Shown piece by piece: positions 1 through 7,734 of a stretch of DNA of 64,000 nt. The stretch comes from Chitinophaga flava (GTDB lineage: Bacteria > Bacteroidota > Bacteroidia > Chitinophagales > Chitinophagaceae). Each line of letters opens with the position of its first letter. Within the stretch, counting starts at the first letter, position 1. A program made the position numbers and the translations under genes. The notes under the pieces were generated by a model. The model searched no databases, was not told where the DNA came from, and was given only the letters and a program-made list of their open reading frames with translations. The stretch covers positions 3,162,001 through 3,226,000 of the forward strand of contig NZ_QFFJ01000001.1 of the NCBI RefSeq assembly GCF_003308995.1, in the 5' to 3' direction.

Positions 1-8
1 TTTATGCA

Positions 9-482
9 TTAATCAAGGACTACTCTCCACTTTTCACTCTCTGCGTAGTCCTTAATGGTTTCATTACGGTGCTGTAGCAATCTGGTCATGTATCCCACCA
101 GATAAAAGCGTTCCACCATGCGGCCAAGCCAGCCATAGGGGGTGCCAAAATCCATGATATCAATCATTACCGTACCATTGCCGATCTGTTTGAAATGATG
201 CTCATGTTTCATATGGGTAAAATCACCTTCTGTCATTTCATCGGTGAAATGTTCCCATTCCTTCATGGCAACTATTTTAGTGGTCAGTTCCCGCACTTTG
301 CCCAGATGCTTTGCGCGCCAGGTAACTGTTTCGTTATACTTAATCAGTCCGTTGGTGCGACCTTTGATGGCGTCTTCCTGCCGGTGCGTCATGCTCCGCT
401 TATGCAGGGTGATACTCCGGCTGAGGTCATAGACTCTTTCCTGGGGAGCATAGATAACGGTAGTTAAATGAATAGTAGGCAT
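9..482 (-). CDS. SRPBCC (START/Bet v 1-like) family protein
   Basis: A 157-residue soluble protein that reads as an SRPBCC-fold ligand-binding protein of the small polyketide-cyclase or cell-division-inhibitor-like group. The N-terminal strand (MPTIHLTTVIYAP), the central DEM.EGDF stretch and the closing helix (YGWLGRMVERFYLVGYMTRLL, near residues 120-140) fit that fold; the ligand is not known. The reading frame extends upstream to 545, but that extension runs into a repeated sequence at 519-597 and starts with an unlikely Cys-rich segment, so I chose the ATG at 482. No signal peptide. It is followed by the window edge, and gcvT lies upstream on the same strand. Family assignment is from recognition of the fold pattern; physiological role unknown. 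Confidence 0.75.
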   Translation of the reverse strand: MPTIHLTTVIYAPQERVYDLSRSITLHKRSMTHRQEDAIKGRTNGLIKYNETVTWRAKHLGKVRELTTKIVAMKEWEHFTDEMTEGDFTHMKHEHHFKQIGNGTVMIDIMDFGTPYGWLGRMVERFYLVGYMTRLLQHRNETIKDYAESEKWRVVLD

Positions 483-518
483 AGATATGGCAATAAATAA
501 ATAATTCCGTTGACTACC

Positions 519-597
519 CAAAGCCGCAAAGCAGCAAGAGAGCAAAGACTGAATAAAGATACTGCTGTCTCTGCGTCATTGCTGCTTTACGCCTTTG
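519..597. repeat. Imperfect inverted repeat, REP-like
   Basis: Arms of 30 bases at 519-548 and 568-597 match at 23 of 30 positions when one is reversed and complemented, with a 19-base loop. The arms carry the words GCAAAG and GCGTAAAG. A second, tighter inverted repeat with the related word GACGCAAAG is at 41281-41326. The element sits between gcvT and the SRPBCC gene, where it could fold in the transcript. It may be a dispersed palindromic repeat; copy number cannot be judged from one window. Confidence 0.5.
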
Positions 598-641
598 TGT
601 GAAACATACGTGACGAAATTAATAACTTTCACCCGCTATTC

Positions 642-1730
642 CTAGCTGAGGAATGGCACTTTCACGACTTTTGCCTTCAGGGCCTTGTCCCTTACAGCGA
701 TAAATATTTCGGAGTCCAGTGCAGCGTGGCTTGTTTTCACATAGCCCAGACCGATAGCTTTCTGCAGGGAAGGAGACTGTGTACCGGAAGTTACACGGCC
801 GATCACATTACCCTCTGCATCTTTGATTTCGTAGTCATGACGCGCAATCCCTTTGTCAATCATTTCAAATCCTACCAGTTTCTGGGAAACACCTTCTGTC
901 TTTTGTTTTTCGAAAACAGAACGGGAAGGGAAGTCTTTGGTGAATTTGGTGATCCATCCCAGACCAGCTTCCATCGGAGAAGTACGGTCGTCGATATCAT
1001 TACCATACAGGCAGAAGCCCATTTCCAGGCGGAGTGTATCGCGGGCACCCAGGCCGATTGGCTTCAGGCCTTTAGGACCACCGGCAGCGAAGATAGCGTC
1101 CCAGATTTTATCTGCTGCACCATCAGTATCTTCAAAATAGATCTCGATACCACCGGAACCGGTGTAACCAGTAGCGCTGATCACTACATTAGGTACACCA
1201 GCAAAAACACCTTTTGCGAAAGTGTAGTATTTCAGATTTACAATATCCACTTCAGTCAGGGGTTGCAGTATACTGGTGGCATTAGGGCCCTGGATGGCCA
1301 GCAGACAGGTTTTATCGGAAATATTGTGCATTTCCACCCCTTTGGTATTGAACTGGCTTATCCAGTTCCAGTCTTTTTCAATATTGCTGGCATTCACTAC
1401 CAGCATATAAACGTTGTTTTCTTCAATGCAATAAACCAGCAGATCATCTACCAGACCACCTTCATTATTAGGCAGAGCGCTATACTGGGCTTTACCGGCA
1501 GTCAGTTTGGACGCGTCGTTGGTGGTTACACGCTGGATCAGGTCCAGTGCATGCTCGCCTTTCAATATAAACTCACCCATGTGGCTTACATCAAACACTC
1601 CGGCATTTGTACGCACCGCCTGGTGCTCGTCATTAATACCTGTATAGGAAATCGGCATGTTGTAACCAGCAAAAGGGGCCATCTTGGCGCCCAGTGCGAT
1701 ATGTTTTTCTGTAAAAGGTGTGTTTTTCAT
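642..1730 (-). CDS. gcvT: Aminomethyltransferase (glycine cleavage T-protein)
   Basis: The T-protein of the glycine cleavage system transfers the aminomethyl group carried by lipoylated H-protein to tetrahydrofolate, releasing ammonia and forming 5,10-methylene-THF in the cytosol. The 362 residues are the usual family length. The N-terminal HIALGAKMAPFAGYNMPI and GVFDVSHMGEF segments are characteristic, and GGLVDDLLVY (residues 91-100) carries the conserved Asp pair D95/D96, the second being the expected catalytic residue. The C-terminal barrel with GRVTSGTQSPSL is also present. The gene stands alone: gcvH and gcvP are not next to it, as is common in Bacteroidota. A -7 box (TATTTTTG, minus strand, 1751-1758) lies about 20 bases upstream of the ATG. 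Confidence 0.97.
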   Translation of the reverse strand: MKNTPFTEKHIALGAKMAPFAGYNMPISYTGINDEHQAVRTNAGVFDVSHMGEFILKGEHALDLIQRVTTNDASKLTAGKAQYSALPNNEGGLVDDLLVYCIEENNVYMLVVNASNIEKDWNWISQFNTKGVEMHNISDKTCLLAIQGPNATSILQPLTEVDIVNLKYYTFAKGVFAGVPNVVISATGYTGSGGIEIYFEDTDGAADKIWDAIFAAGGPKGLKPIGLGARDTLRLEMGFCLYGNDIDDRTSPMEAGLGWITKFTKDFPSRSVFEKQKTEGVSQKLVGFEMIDKGIARHDYEIKDAEGNVIGRVTSGTQSPSLQKAIGLGYVKTSHAALDSEIFIAVRDKALKAKVVKVPFLS

Positions 1731-1750
1731 ACTTCGTTTTTAAAACGGGG

Positions 1751-1758
1751 CAAAAATA
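1751..1758 (-). promoter_or_regulatory. Bacteroidota -7 box for gcvT
   Basis: Reads TATTTTTG on the minus strand, a full match to the Bacteroidota -7 consensus TAnnTTTG, 20 bases upstream of the gcvT ATG. No clear -33 TTTG is seen at the usual distance of about 19 bases. Confidence 0.55.
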
Positions 1759-1898
1759 GGGATTTGCCTTTTACTAATAACAACCCACTTCCGCCGTATG
1801 ACGGTTTTCAGACCAAGCATCATATTAAACATACTTGAAATGCAATAGGGGCTTAAAAAAGAACGTCCCTCCCTGTACTATTAGCAGGGGGTAATTCG

Positions 1899-1906
1899 TA
1901 ATTTTG
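1899..1906 (+). promoter_or_regulatory. -7 box for the M28 peptidase gene
   Basis: Reads TAATTTTG, matching TAnnTTTG, 23 bases upstream of the start codon at 1930. The expected -33 element is not obvious. Confidence 0.5.
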
Positions 1907-1929
1907 CAGCACACCCAAAAAAAGATTGC

Positions 1930-3258
1930 GTGAAAAAGATCACCTGGCTGTTACCACTGGTATCTATTACCTTGTTCGTAGAGGCACAGAAAAAGAATGA
2001 CCGAAAAACCTTGTCTAATCTACAACAGCATGTCACTTATCTCTGCAGTGACAAGCTGGAAGGCCGCAAGTCGGGTGCACCAGGCGAACAGCTGGCGGCC
2101 GCCTATATCTCTACACAGCTGGAACAAATGGCCATCTCCCCCAAAGGAGACAACGGCTTCCTCCAGACGTTCACCATCCGCGAAGGCAGGGAACCTGCAG
2201 ATAACTGCGCCATGACACTGAACCATGAAAAACTTACCACTGGTCAGCAGTTCATCCCGCTACCCTTCAGTGCCGGCAAAACCGCCAAGGGCGAAGTTCT
2301 TCCCAACGTCAATGAACCGGACAATATATGGCTCATAAATATCAGCGAGCTGGAACCGGATAACCATAAAAGCAAACTGGAACAATATCTCCAGCAAACA
2401 CAGATAGCTGCCAAGTCAGGCGCTACGGCTGTCATCTTCTTCAACGGGAAAGAATCCCCCGCAGAAGTACTTGGCTGGCAGGAGAAGTCCATGCCCGTAA
2501 CGAGCATACCCGCTATATGGGTCAGCAATGATATCAGCAAAAAACTCAGTGCTGATGAGGCAGATGCTTTCCTGATAGACCTCCGGATAGCCTTTATACC
2601 AGTGAAAATAACCGGTACCAACGTAATCGGCTATATCGACAATAACGCCTCCAAAACCGTGATCATCGGCGCTCACTACGACCATCTGGGGGTAGGAGAG
2701 GGACACACTATCTACCACGGTGCCGATGACAACGCCAGCGGTACCGCCGCACTGCTGGAACTGGCCCGCATGCTCAAATCCGCCAAACTTAAAAACCATA
2801 ATTTCGTCATTATAGCCTTCTCTGGTAAGGAGCAGGGCCTCGCTGGCTCCGGTTATTTCACCACTCACAGCGAAGGGATAGACCTGTCACAGGTCAACTA
2901 CATGATAAATATGGACATTATCGGCGACCTCGACACTTCCCGCGGCCTGCAGATCGGCGGCGTAGGCTCTTCCCCAGGATGGTCCGGCATTATCGGCAGC
3001 GTAGCCGCCAAACAGCCCAAACTGGTATACGACGCCAGCAGCACCTCCACATCTGACCATGCTTCTTTCTACAAAAAAAATATTCCGGTACTGTACTTCT
3101 GCACCAATACCAACAAAAGTATCCCTGCTGCAGACGATAATGCAGATAAAATCAATTATGATGGCACCCTGACCGTTATCAAACTGGTATACGACATCAT
3201 CACTAAAACGGATAACATGGAAAAACTGGCTTTTGACAACACTCCCGCCAGAAAATAA
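1930..3258 (+). CDS. Secreted M28 family metallopeptidase with PA-like insert
   Basis: A 442-residue exported zinc aminopeptidase-like protein. Residues 1-19 are a signal peptide ending before EAQ. A PA-type middle region (about 100-220) separates the two halves of the catalytic domain. The M28 metal-binding motifs are visible: HYDHLG with H249, GADDNASG with D266/D267, and the later SDHASFY near the C-terminus. The motif that normally reads EE (general base plus zinc ligand) reads K300-E301 in SGKEQGL, so the usual base Glu is a Lys. This may reduce or alter activity, although a Lys here may be a lineage variant. The start is the GTG at 1930, giving a good signal peptide. It probably acts in the periplasm or outside the cell on peptides. 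The gene stands alone. Confidence 0.88.
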   Translation: MKKITWLLPLVSITLFVEAQKKNDRKTLSNLQQHVTYLCSDKLEGRKSGAPGEQLAAAYISTQLEQMAISPKGDNGFLQTFTIREGREPADNCAMTLNHEKLTTGQQFIPLPFSAGKTAKGEVLPNVNEPDNIWLINISELEPDNHKSKLEQYLQQTQIAAKSGATAVIFFNGKESPAEVLGWQEKSMPVTSIPAIWVSNDISKKLSADEADAFLIDLRIAFIPVKITGTNVIGYIDNNASKTVIIGAHYDHLGVGEGHTIYHGADDNASGTAALLELARMLKSAKLKNHNFVIIAFSGKEQGLAGSGYFTTHSEGIDLSQVNYMINMDIIGDLDTSRGLQIGGVGSSPGWSGIIGSVAAKQPKLVYDASSTSTSDHASFYKKNIPVLYFCTNTNKSIPAADDNADKINYDGTLTVIKLVYDIITKTDNMEKLAFDNTPARK

Positions 3259-3300
3259 CTCCGCCCGCATTTTCCGGGAAACGAATGAGTTACATTTACA

Positions 3301-3317
3301 CGAATTTTATAAATTCG
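3301..3317. promoter_or_regulatory. 17-bp palindrome upstream of SnoaL-like gene
   Basis: CGAATTT-TAT-AAATTCG has perfect 7-base arms and lies 85 bases upstream of the gene at 3402. It could be an operator or a chance AT-rich palindrome. No regulator is known for it. Confidence 0.3.
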
Positions 3318-3401
3318 CAGATTGCATTACAAACAGGATAGCATATGTATCTGTTGGTAAGCTGTAATTGTTATTCGTAATTCATCAACCCATCCCTGTA
3401 A

Positions 3402-3797
3402 ATGGACGAAAAGCTGGCCCTCGTATACCGGTATTTCCAGCTGCTGGAAAATTTTTCAGCGGATCCGGTTGAATTTGCCAAGATTTTTCATCCCAACGTT
3501 ATACAGACAGAATACCCGAACCAGCTGTCAGTAGATGTAAAACAAAGGAATTTCGAGTTGATGCTTGACAGTATGGCCACCAACAAACAGATCCTGAAAT
3601 CGCAGCATTATAGCGTGCTCAAAGCCTTTCAAAATGGTAATACCCTTGTGGTGGAAGCCAAATGGACCGGGGAAATAGGCGTGGATGCAGGGAAATTCAG
3701 AAGAGGCCAGATTATGAACGCCTTTATCTGTACCGTTATCGAGTTCCGCGAAGGAAAAATTTACCGGCAGCGCAACTACGATTGTTATGAACATTAA
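3402..3797 (+). CDS. SnoaL/NTF2-like domain protein
   Basis: A 131-residue cytosolic protein of the NTF2-like (SnoaL) alpha+beta barrel group. The pattern LVYRYFQLLENFSADPVEFAKIFHPNVIQTEYPN at the N-terminus, then strands ending in ..CTVIEFREGKIYRQRNYDCYE, is typical of this superfamily, which includes isomerases, polyketide cyclases and binding proteins. Specific function cannot be assigned. The lipoprotein gene at 3810 follows after 12 bases, and the nrtR-like gene after that, so the three may be co-transcribed. Confidence 0.72.
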   Translation: MDEKLALVYRYFQLLENFSADPVEFAKIFHPNVIQTEYPNQLSVDVKQRNFELMLDSMATNKQILKSQHYSVLKAFQNGNTLVVEAKWTGEIGVDAGKFRRGQIMNAFICTVIEFREGKIYRQRNYDCYEH

Positions 3798-3809
3798 AGC
3801 CAGCACATC

Positions 3810-4214
3810 ATGAAAAAATTACTTTCCATCTTCGCGGTTACCAGCCTGCTTTTTGCGTGTAACCCTACCCGTGAGCACCAGGTGAATAAAGACGCCTATG
3901 ACGTGATCACCGAAAAAAGTTATGTATACCGGGAATTCAAACCCGCTGCCAGCCCGCTGATGGACTCTGTGCTGCAACTGCGCAAGGAAATCACTGACTA
4001 CCTCGACCAACATGGCTTTAAAGCTCATATTGCCGGAAAAGACAGCCTGCTGTTCCACCGCACCAACGGCCTCGAAGTGATGATAGAAATGCCGGCACCA
4101 CAAGATCCCTGGTCTATGAATACTATCATCGTATTCGATCCGGTGAAAAACCCTTTATTCGTAAATTTACACAAGGGCACCGGCCAGATTGAACAATATA
4201 TTAAAGCCAAATAA
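3810..4214 (+). CDS. Small lipoprotein of unknown function
   Basis: A 134-residue protein with a lipoprotein signal peptide: MKKLLSIFAVTSLLFAC, with lipobox LFAC and Cys17 as the predicted lipidated residue. The mature part is mixed alpha/beta with no motif I recognise. It would sit in the inner or outer membrane facing the periplasm. It lies 12 bases after the SnoaL-like gene and 12 bases before the nrtR-like gene, so it may share their transcript. Confidence 0.75.
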   Translation: MKKLLSIFAVTSLLFACNPTREHQVNKDAYDVITEKSYVYREFKPAASPLMDSVLQLRKEITDYLDQHGFKAHIAGKDSLLFHRTNGLEVMIEMPAPQDPWSMNTIIVFDPVKNPLFVNLHKGTGQIEQYIKAK

Positions 4215-4226
4215 TCCCTCAGCAGT

Positions 4227-4913
4227 TTGCCAGTAAAACAGAACATCAGGCTGACCGTAGATGCGGTCGTATTCGGATATATTCCCAAAGAAGGAATTGT
4301 AGTGCTGTTAATCAAACGCACCATAGAGCCCTATCTACATAGCTGGGCCCTGCCCGGCGGGTTTGTGCTCGACGACGAATCCCTGGAAACGGCCGTTACC
4401 CGCGAACTGCTCACAGAAGCCGGGGTAAATATCAACTATCTCGAACAACTATACTCCTTCGGCCTTCCCGGCCGCGATCCCAGAGGCAGGGTAGTGTCTG
4501 TAGCCTATTTTGGACTGGTGAATCCCACCAATTTTAAACTGGCCGCCAGCTCCGACGCAGAAGACGCCTCCTGGTTCAATATCAAAGACCTCCCTTCTTT
4601 AGCCTTCGATCACGCCACCATCATCGATGTGGCCGTATCACGCCTGCGCAATAAAATCCGCTACGAACCCATCGGATTCGAACTGCTGGATAAAAAATTC
4701 CCCATCGCAGACCTCGAAAAATTATACGAAACACTCCTCGACAGACCCATCGATCGTCGCAACTTCCAGAAAAAAATAAACCACCTCGGCATCCTGATAT
4801 CCCACAACGAAAAACAAAAACAAGTGTCTCAGGGCCGCCCCGCCAAACTCTTCAGCTTCAACGAAGAACAATATTTCAAATTAAAAAAAGAGGGCATTGC
4901 CTTTGAAATTTGA
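4227..4913 (+). CDS. nrtR: NrtR-type Nudix-related transcriptional regulator
   Basis: A 228-residue protein with an N-terminal Nudix domain (about 10-145) and a C-terminal winged-helix region (about 150-228), the architecture of NrtR, a repressor of NAD metabolism genes that senses ADP-ribose or related ligands. The Nudix box runs from GGFVLDDE to RELLTEAG; it keeps E51, R59, E60 and E64 but has T63 where the first Glu of the catalytic EE pair belongs, so hydrolase activity is probably lost, as in known NrtR proteins. The start is TTG at 4227; no ATG precedes the domain. Its likely targets, nadM-Nudix and nadV, follow immediately, and a palindrome overlapping their promoter is the probable operator. 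A repeat element begins at the base after the stop codon. Confidence 0.85.
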   Translation: MPVKQNIRLTVDAVVFGYIPKEGIVVLLIKRTIEPYLHSWALPGGFVLDDESLETAVTRELLTEAGVNINYLEQLYSFGLPGRDPRGRVVSVAYFGLVNPTNFKLAASSDAEDASWFNIKDLPSLAFDHATIIDVAVSRLRNKIRYEPIGFELLDKKFPIADLEKLYETLLDRPIDRRNFQKKINHLGILISHNEKQKQVSQGRPAKLFSFNEEQYFKLKKEGIAFEI

Positions 4914-5207
4914 TCCCAGGGCTGAAGCCCTGGGCTATATTTGTTTGGTGTAAATAGGGAGGTATTTTTATTTTAAGGTTGTTTCTTTTTCATGAGTGGA
5001 GAAGGAGCATATCTGTTATTGCGGAAATTTGTGATGTACAAGTGCTCCCTGGCATTATTAAACTATACCTTGTCCGTGTAAACCAAAACATCTACCAAAC
5101 GTTTTTCTCTTCCTTTCTTGTAAATAATCTTCTTTTATATATATCTTTTAAATAAAAACCACCGTCTATACACCAGACAACTATAGCCCAGGGCTTAAGC
5201 CCTGGGA
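4914..5207. repeat. Inverted pair of 26-bp palindromic repeats (REPIN/MITE-like element)
   Basis: Two 26-base units at 4914-4939 and 5182-5207 are inverted copies matching at 25 of 26 positions. Each unit is itself a hairpin: arms CCCAGGGCT and AGCCCTGGG around two bases, followed or preceded by CTATA. The 242 bases between them are AT-rich with no reading frame or recognised gene. This is the layout of a REP doublet (REPIN) or a small non-autonomous MITE. The left unit starts directly after the nrtR stop codon. No transposase is in the window. Confidence 0.7.
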
Positions 5208-5236
5208 CCATTTTGTGTATTTTTTACAAAAAATAT

Positions 5237-5267
5237 TTTGTTGATATCAAAACCATTTATACATTTG
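5237..5267 (+). promoter_or_regulatory. Promoter of the nadM-nadV operon
   Basis: TTTG at 5237-5240 and TACATTTG at 5260-5267 match the Bacteroidota -33 (TTTG) and -7 (TAnnTTTG) elements with a 19-base spacer, the best promoter match in the window. Transcription should start near 5273-5276, about 20 bases before the nadM ATG at 5296. Confidence 0.75.
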
Positions 5268-5284
5268 TGTAACAATTACACAAA
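5264..5284. promoter_or_regulatory. Probable NrtR operator (21-bp palindrome)
   Basis: TTTGTGTAA-CAA-TTACACAAA has perfect 9-base arms. It covers the end of the -7 box and the expected transcription start of nadM-nadV. Operator size and position fit repression by the NrtR-type regulator encoded at 4227-4913. Assignment is by context; binding is not shown by the sequence. Confidence 0.65.
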
Positions 5285-5295
5285 ATAGCTCGGAT

Positions 5296-6201
5296 ATGCA
5301 AACGACAAAGCCCACAGGAGTTATTATAGCCAGGTTCCAGACACCTTCACTACATGAAGGTCACCTCGAACTGATCAGGCAGGTGAAACAAAAACACAAC
5401 CGTGTTTTAATCATCCTCGGTGTAAGCCCTGTAAAAGGCAGCCGGAAAAACCCGCTGGACTACTACACCCGGGAACGCATGATCAAACAACAGTTCCCCG
5501 AAATTATTATCCTGCCCCTCAGCGATCAGAAAAGTGACACAGTATGGTCCAGAAAGCTGGATGAACTGTTGTCAACCAACTTCCCCCACGAAACATTTGT
5601 ATTATATGGCAGCCGCGATAGTTTCATGGGCACCTATTCCGGTCGTTACACTACGGAAGCACTGCCGCCGGTAAAAGATTACAATGCCACCGCTTTACGT
5701 GAAGCTTTATCTGATAAAGTATTCGACACTGAGGAGTTCCGCGCCGGTATAATCTATAACACCTATAATCTTTTTCCATCTGTATATGCGACAGTAGATA
5801 TCGCCCTGTTCAGGAACAATAAACAGGAGCTGCTGGTAGGTCGCAAGCCTAATGAAAACAACTGGCGACTGCCGGGTGGTTTCTCCGACCCTGCAGATGA
5901 AAGCTTCGAAATAGCCGCTGCCAGGGAGTTACGGGAAGAATGTGGCAGCATGGAAACAAGCAGCCTCGAATATGTTGCCTCCCAACGGATAGACGACTGG
6001 CGCTACCGTTCAGAAACAAACAAAATCATCACCACCCTGTTCAGTGCTGATCTGCTTTTCGGAGAACCCGCTCCTGGCGACGATCTCGCAGCCCTCCGCT
6101 GGATAACGGTAAAGGATATACCATCCCTGATAGAAAAACAGGAACTCACTGACACACATATCCCTTTATTTCAGATACTGGTTGACAAATACACTAAATA
6201 A
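5296..6201 (+). CDS. nadM: Bifunctional NMN adenylyltransferase / Nudix hydrolase (NadM-Nudix)
   Basis: A 301-residue two-domain enzyme. Residues 1-160 form a nucleotidyltransferase domain: GVIIARFQ near the start and HEGH at about 20-23 correspond to the GRFQPxHxGH motif of NadM, which joins NMN and ATP to give NAD. Residues 170-301 form a Nudix domain with an intact box (GGFSDPADE ... RELREECG), expected to hydrolyse ADP-ribose. This fusion is known in bacterial NAD salvage, often under NrtR control. The gene begins 11 bases after the palindromic operator and is followed by nadV after 18 bases, so the two should form one operon converting nicotinamide to NMN to NAD. Confidence 0.9.
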   Translation: MQTTKPTGVIIARFQTPSLHEGHLELIRQVKQKHNRVLIILGVSPVKGSRKNPLDYYTRERMIKQQFPEIIILPLSDQKSDTVWSRKLDELLSTNFPHETFVLYGSRDSFMGTYSGRYTTEALPPVKDYNATALREALSDKVFDTEEFRAGIIYNTYNLFPSVYATVDIALFRNNKQELLVGRKPNENNWRLPGGFSDPADESFEIAAARELREECGSMETSSLEYVASQRIDDWRYRSETNKIITTLFSADLLFGEPAPGDDLAALRWITVKDIPSLIEKQELTDTHIPLFQILVDKYTK

Positions 6202-6219
6202 GATTTAAAACTTACCGAT

Positions 6220-7635
6220 ATGACAAAGGAAAATCTCATCCTCCTGGCCGACGCTTACAAATACTCCCACCACAAATTATACATCCCTGGTACCCAACAC
6301 ATCTATTCCTACCTGGAAAGCCGCGGCGGTAAATTCAACGAAACAGTGTTCTACGGTCTGCAATATTTCCTGAAAGAATACCTGGAAGGTGTAGTCTTCA
6401 CCAAAGAAAAACTGGACGAAGCCGCCACTACACTGCAGGAAGTTTTTGGTCGCGATGACGTCTTCGACCGCAGCCGCTTCGAATATATCATCAATAAACA
6501 CGGCGGTAAACTCCCCGTACGCATCAAAGCAGCTCCCGAAGGAACGGTGGTGCCTGTACGAAATGTGCTGATGACCATAGAAAACACAGACCCCGAATGT
6601 TTCTGGCTCACCAACTTCCTCGAAACACTGCTGATGCAGGTATGGTATCCCTGCACCGTAGCTACACTGTCACGCGAAATCAGGAAAGTGGTTAAACATT
6701 ACTACGAAGCTACTGTCAGTGAGGCCGCCTATGCAGGCATGGATTTCGTACTCAACGACTTTGGCTTCCGTGGCGCCAGCTCTGTGGAAAGTGCCGGTAT
6801 CGGCGGCAGCGCCCACCTGGTCAGCTTCTCCGGCAGCGATACCATTGCCGGTTCTATGCTCGCCAAACGTTACTACAACGCGCCCACCGCACCTGGCCTC
6901 TCTATCCCCGCTACAGAACACTCTATCGTAACATTGCTCGGCGAAGCCGGTGAGCTGGAGATCTTCAAACATGTGCTCAATACCTTCCCAACCGGCACTA
7001 TCGCCTGTGTATCCGACTCCTACAATATCTTCCGCGCCTGCGAAGAATACTGGGGCACTGAACTGAAAGAACAAATCCTCAGCAGACAAGGTACCCTCGT
7101 CATCCGCCCCGACAGCGGCGATCCTGTAAAAACACTCCTCAAGGTTTTTGAAATACTGATGAACAAATTCGGCTACACCATCAACGAAAAAGGTTATAAG
7201 GTGTTACCTCCGCAAGTCCGCGTAATCCAGGGCGACGGCATCAGCTATTCTTCTATCCCTCCCATCTTTGAAGCCCTGAAACAGGCCGGTATCAGCGCCG
7301 AAAACCTGGTACTGGGCATGGGTGGCGCACTCCTCCAACGCGTTAACCGCGACACCCAGGAATTTGCACTTAAATGTGCTTACGCAGAAGTAAACGGCCA
7401 GGGCATCAAAGTACAGAAAACACCCGTGGAAATGGATGCCAACGGCAACCTCCAGACCTCCTTCAAAAAATCCAAAGCAGGCAAACTTAAACTCGTAAAA
7501 GACAACGGTTCTTTCAAAACTGTAGGAGCCGAGGAAGCACCGGAACTGGACGACGTACTGGTAACCGTCTTCGAAAACGGCCACCTCACCCAAACCTGGT
7601 CTTTCGACGAAGTCCGCAAAGCAGCCGCTTTATAA
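6220..7635 (+). CDS. nadV: Nicotinamide phosphoribosyltransferase
   Basis: A 471-residue cytosolic enzyme of the NAMPT family, which makes NMN from nicotinamide and PRPP. The N-terminal DAYKYSHHKLYIPG, the FGFRGASS segment, the catalytic His in PATEHS (H234, equivalent to the human AEHS histidine) and IRPDSGDP (R296, D298) are all in place; length is close to the family norm of about 470-490. It follows nadM-Nudix by 18 bases, so salvage of nicotinamide through NMN to NAD is encoded in two adjacent genes. A strong terminator follows at 7679-7710. Confidence 0.96.
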   Translation: MTKENLILLADAYKYSHHKLYIPGTQHIYSYLESRGGKFNETVFYGLQYFLKEYLEGVVFTKEKLDEAATTLQEVFGRDDVFDRSRFEYIINKHGGKLPVRIKAAPEGTVVPVRNVLMTIENTDPECFWLTNFLETLLMQVWYPCTVATLSREIRKVVKHYYEATVSEAAYAGMDFVLNDFGFRGASSVESAGIGGSAHLVSFSGSDTIAGSMLAKRYYNAPTAPGLSIPATEHSIVTLLGEAGELEIFKHVLNTFPTGTIACVSDSYNIFRACEEYWGTELKEQILSRQGTLVIRPDSGDPVKTLLKVFEILMNKFGYTINEKGYKVLPPQVRVIQGDGISYSSIPPIFEALKQAGISAENLVLGMGGALLQRVNRDTQEFALKCAYAEVNGQGIKVQKTPVEMDANGNLQTSFKKSKAGKLKLVKDNGSFKTVGAEEAPELDDVLVTVFENGHLTQTWSFDEVRKAAAL

Positions 7636-7678
7636 TATCATTCTTATTTCTTCCATCAGAAAGTGTACCCCCATTTTC

Positions 7679-7710
7679 AAAAGCCCGGGACTCAGCCCCC
7701 GGGCTTTTTT
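7679..7710 (+). terminator. Intrinsic terminator after nadV
   Basis: GCCCGGG (7683-7689) pairs with CCCGGGC (7698-7704), flanked by A residues on the left and followed by six T. It separates nadV from the fusion gene that starts at 7735. Confidence 0.9.
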
Positions 7711-7734
7711 CCGGAAATCTGTTAACTTCACCCT

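Noticed and set aside
726..1838. 370-codon plus-strand frame opposite gcvT
   Set aside because: It is antisense to a clear gcvT with no protein-like pattern of its own and arises from codon use on the other strand.
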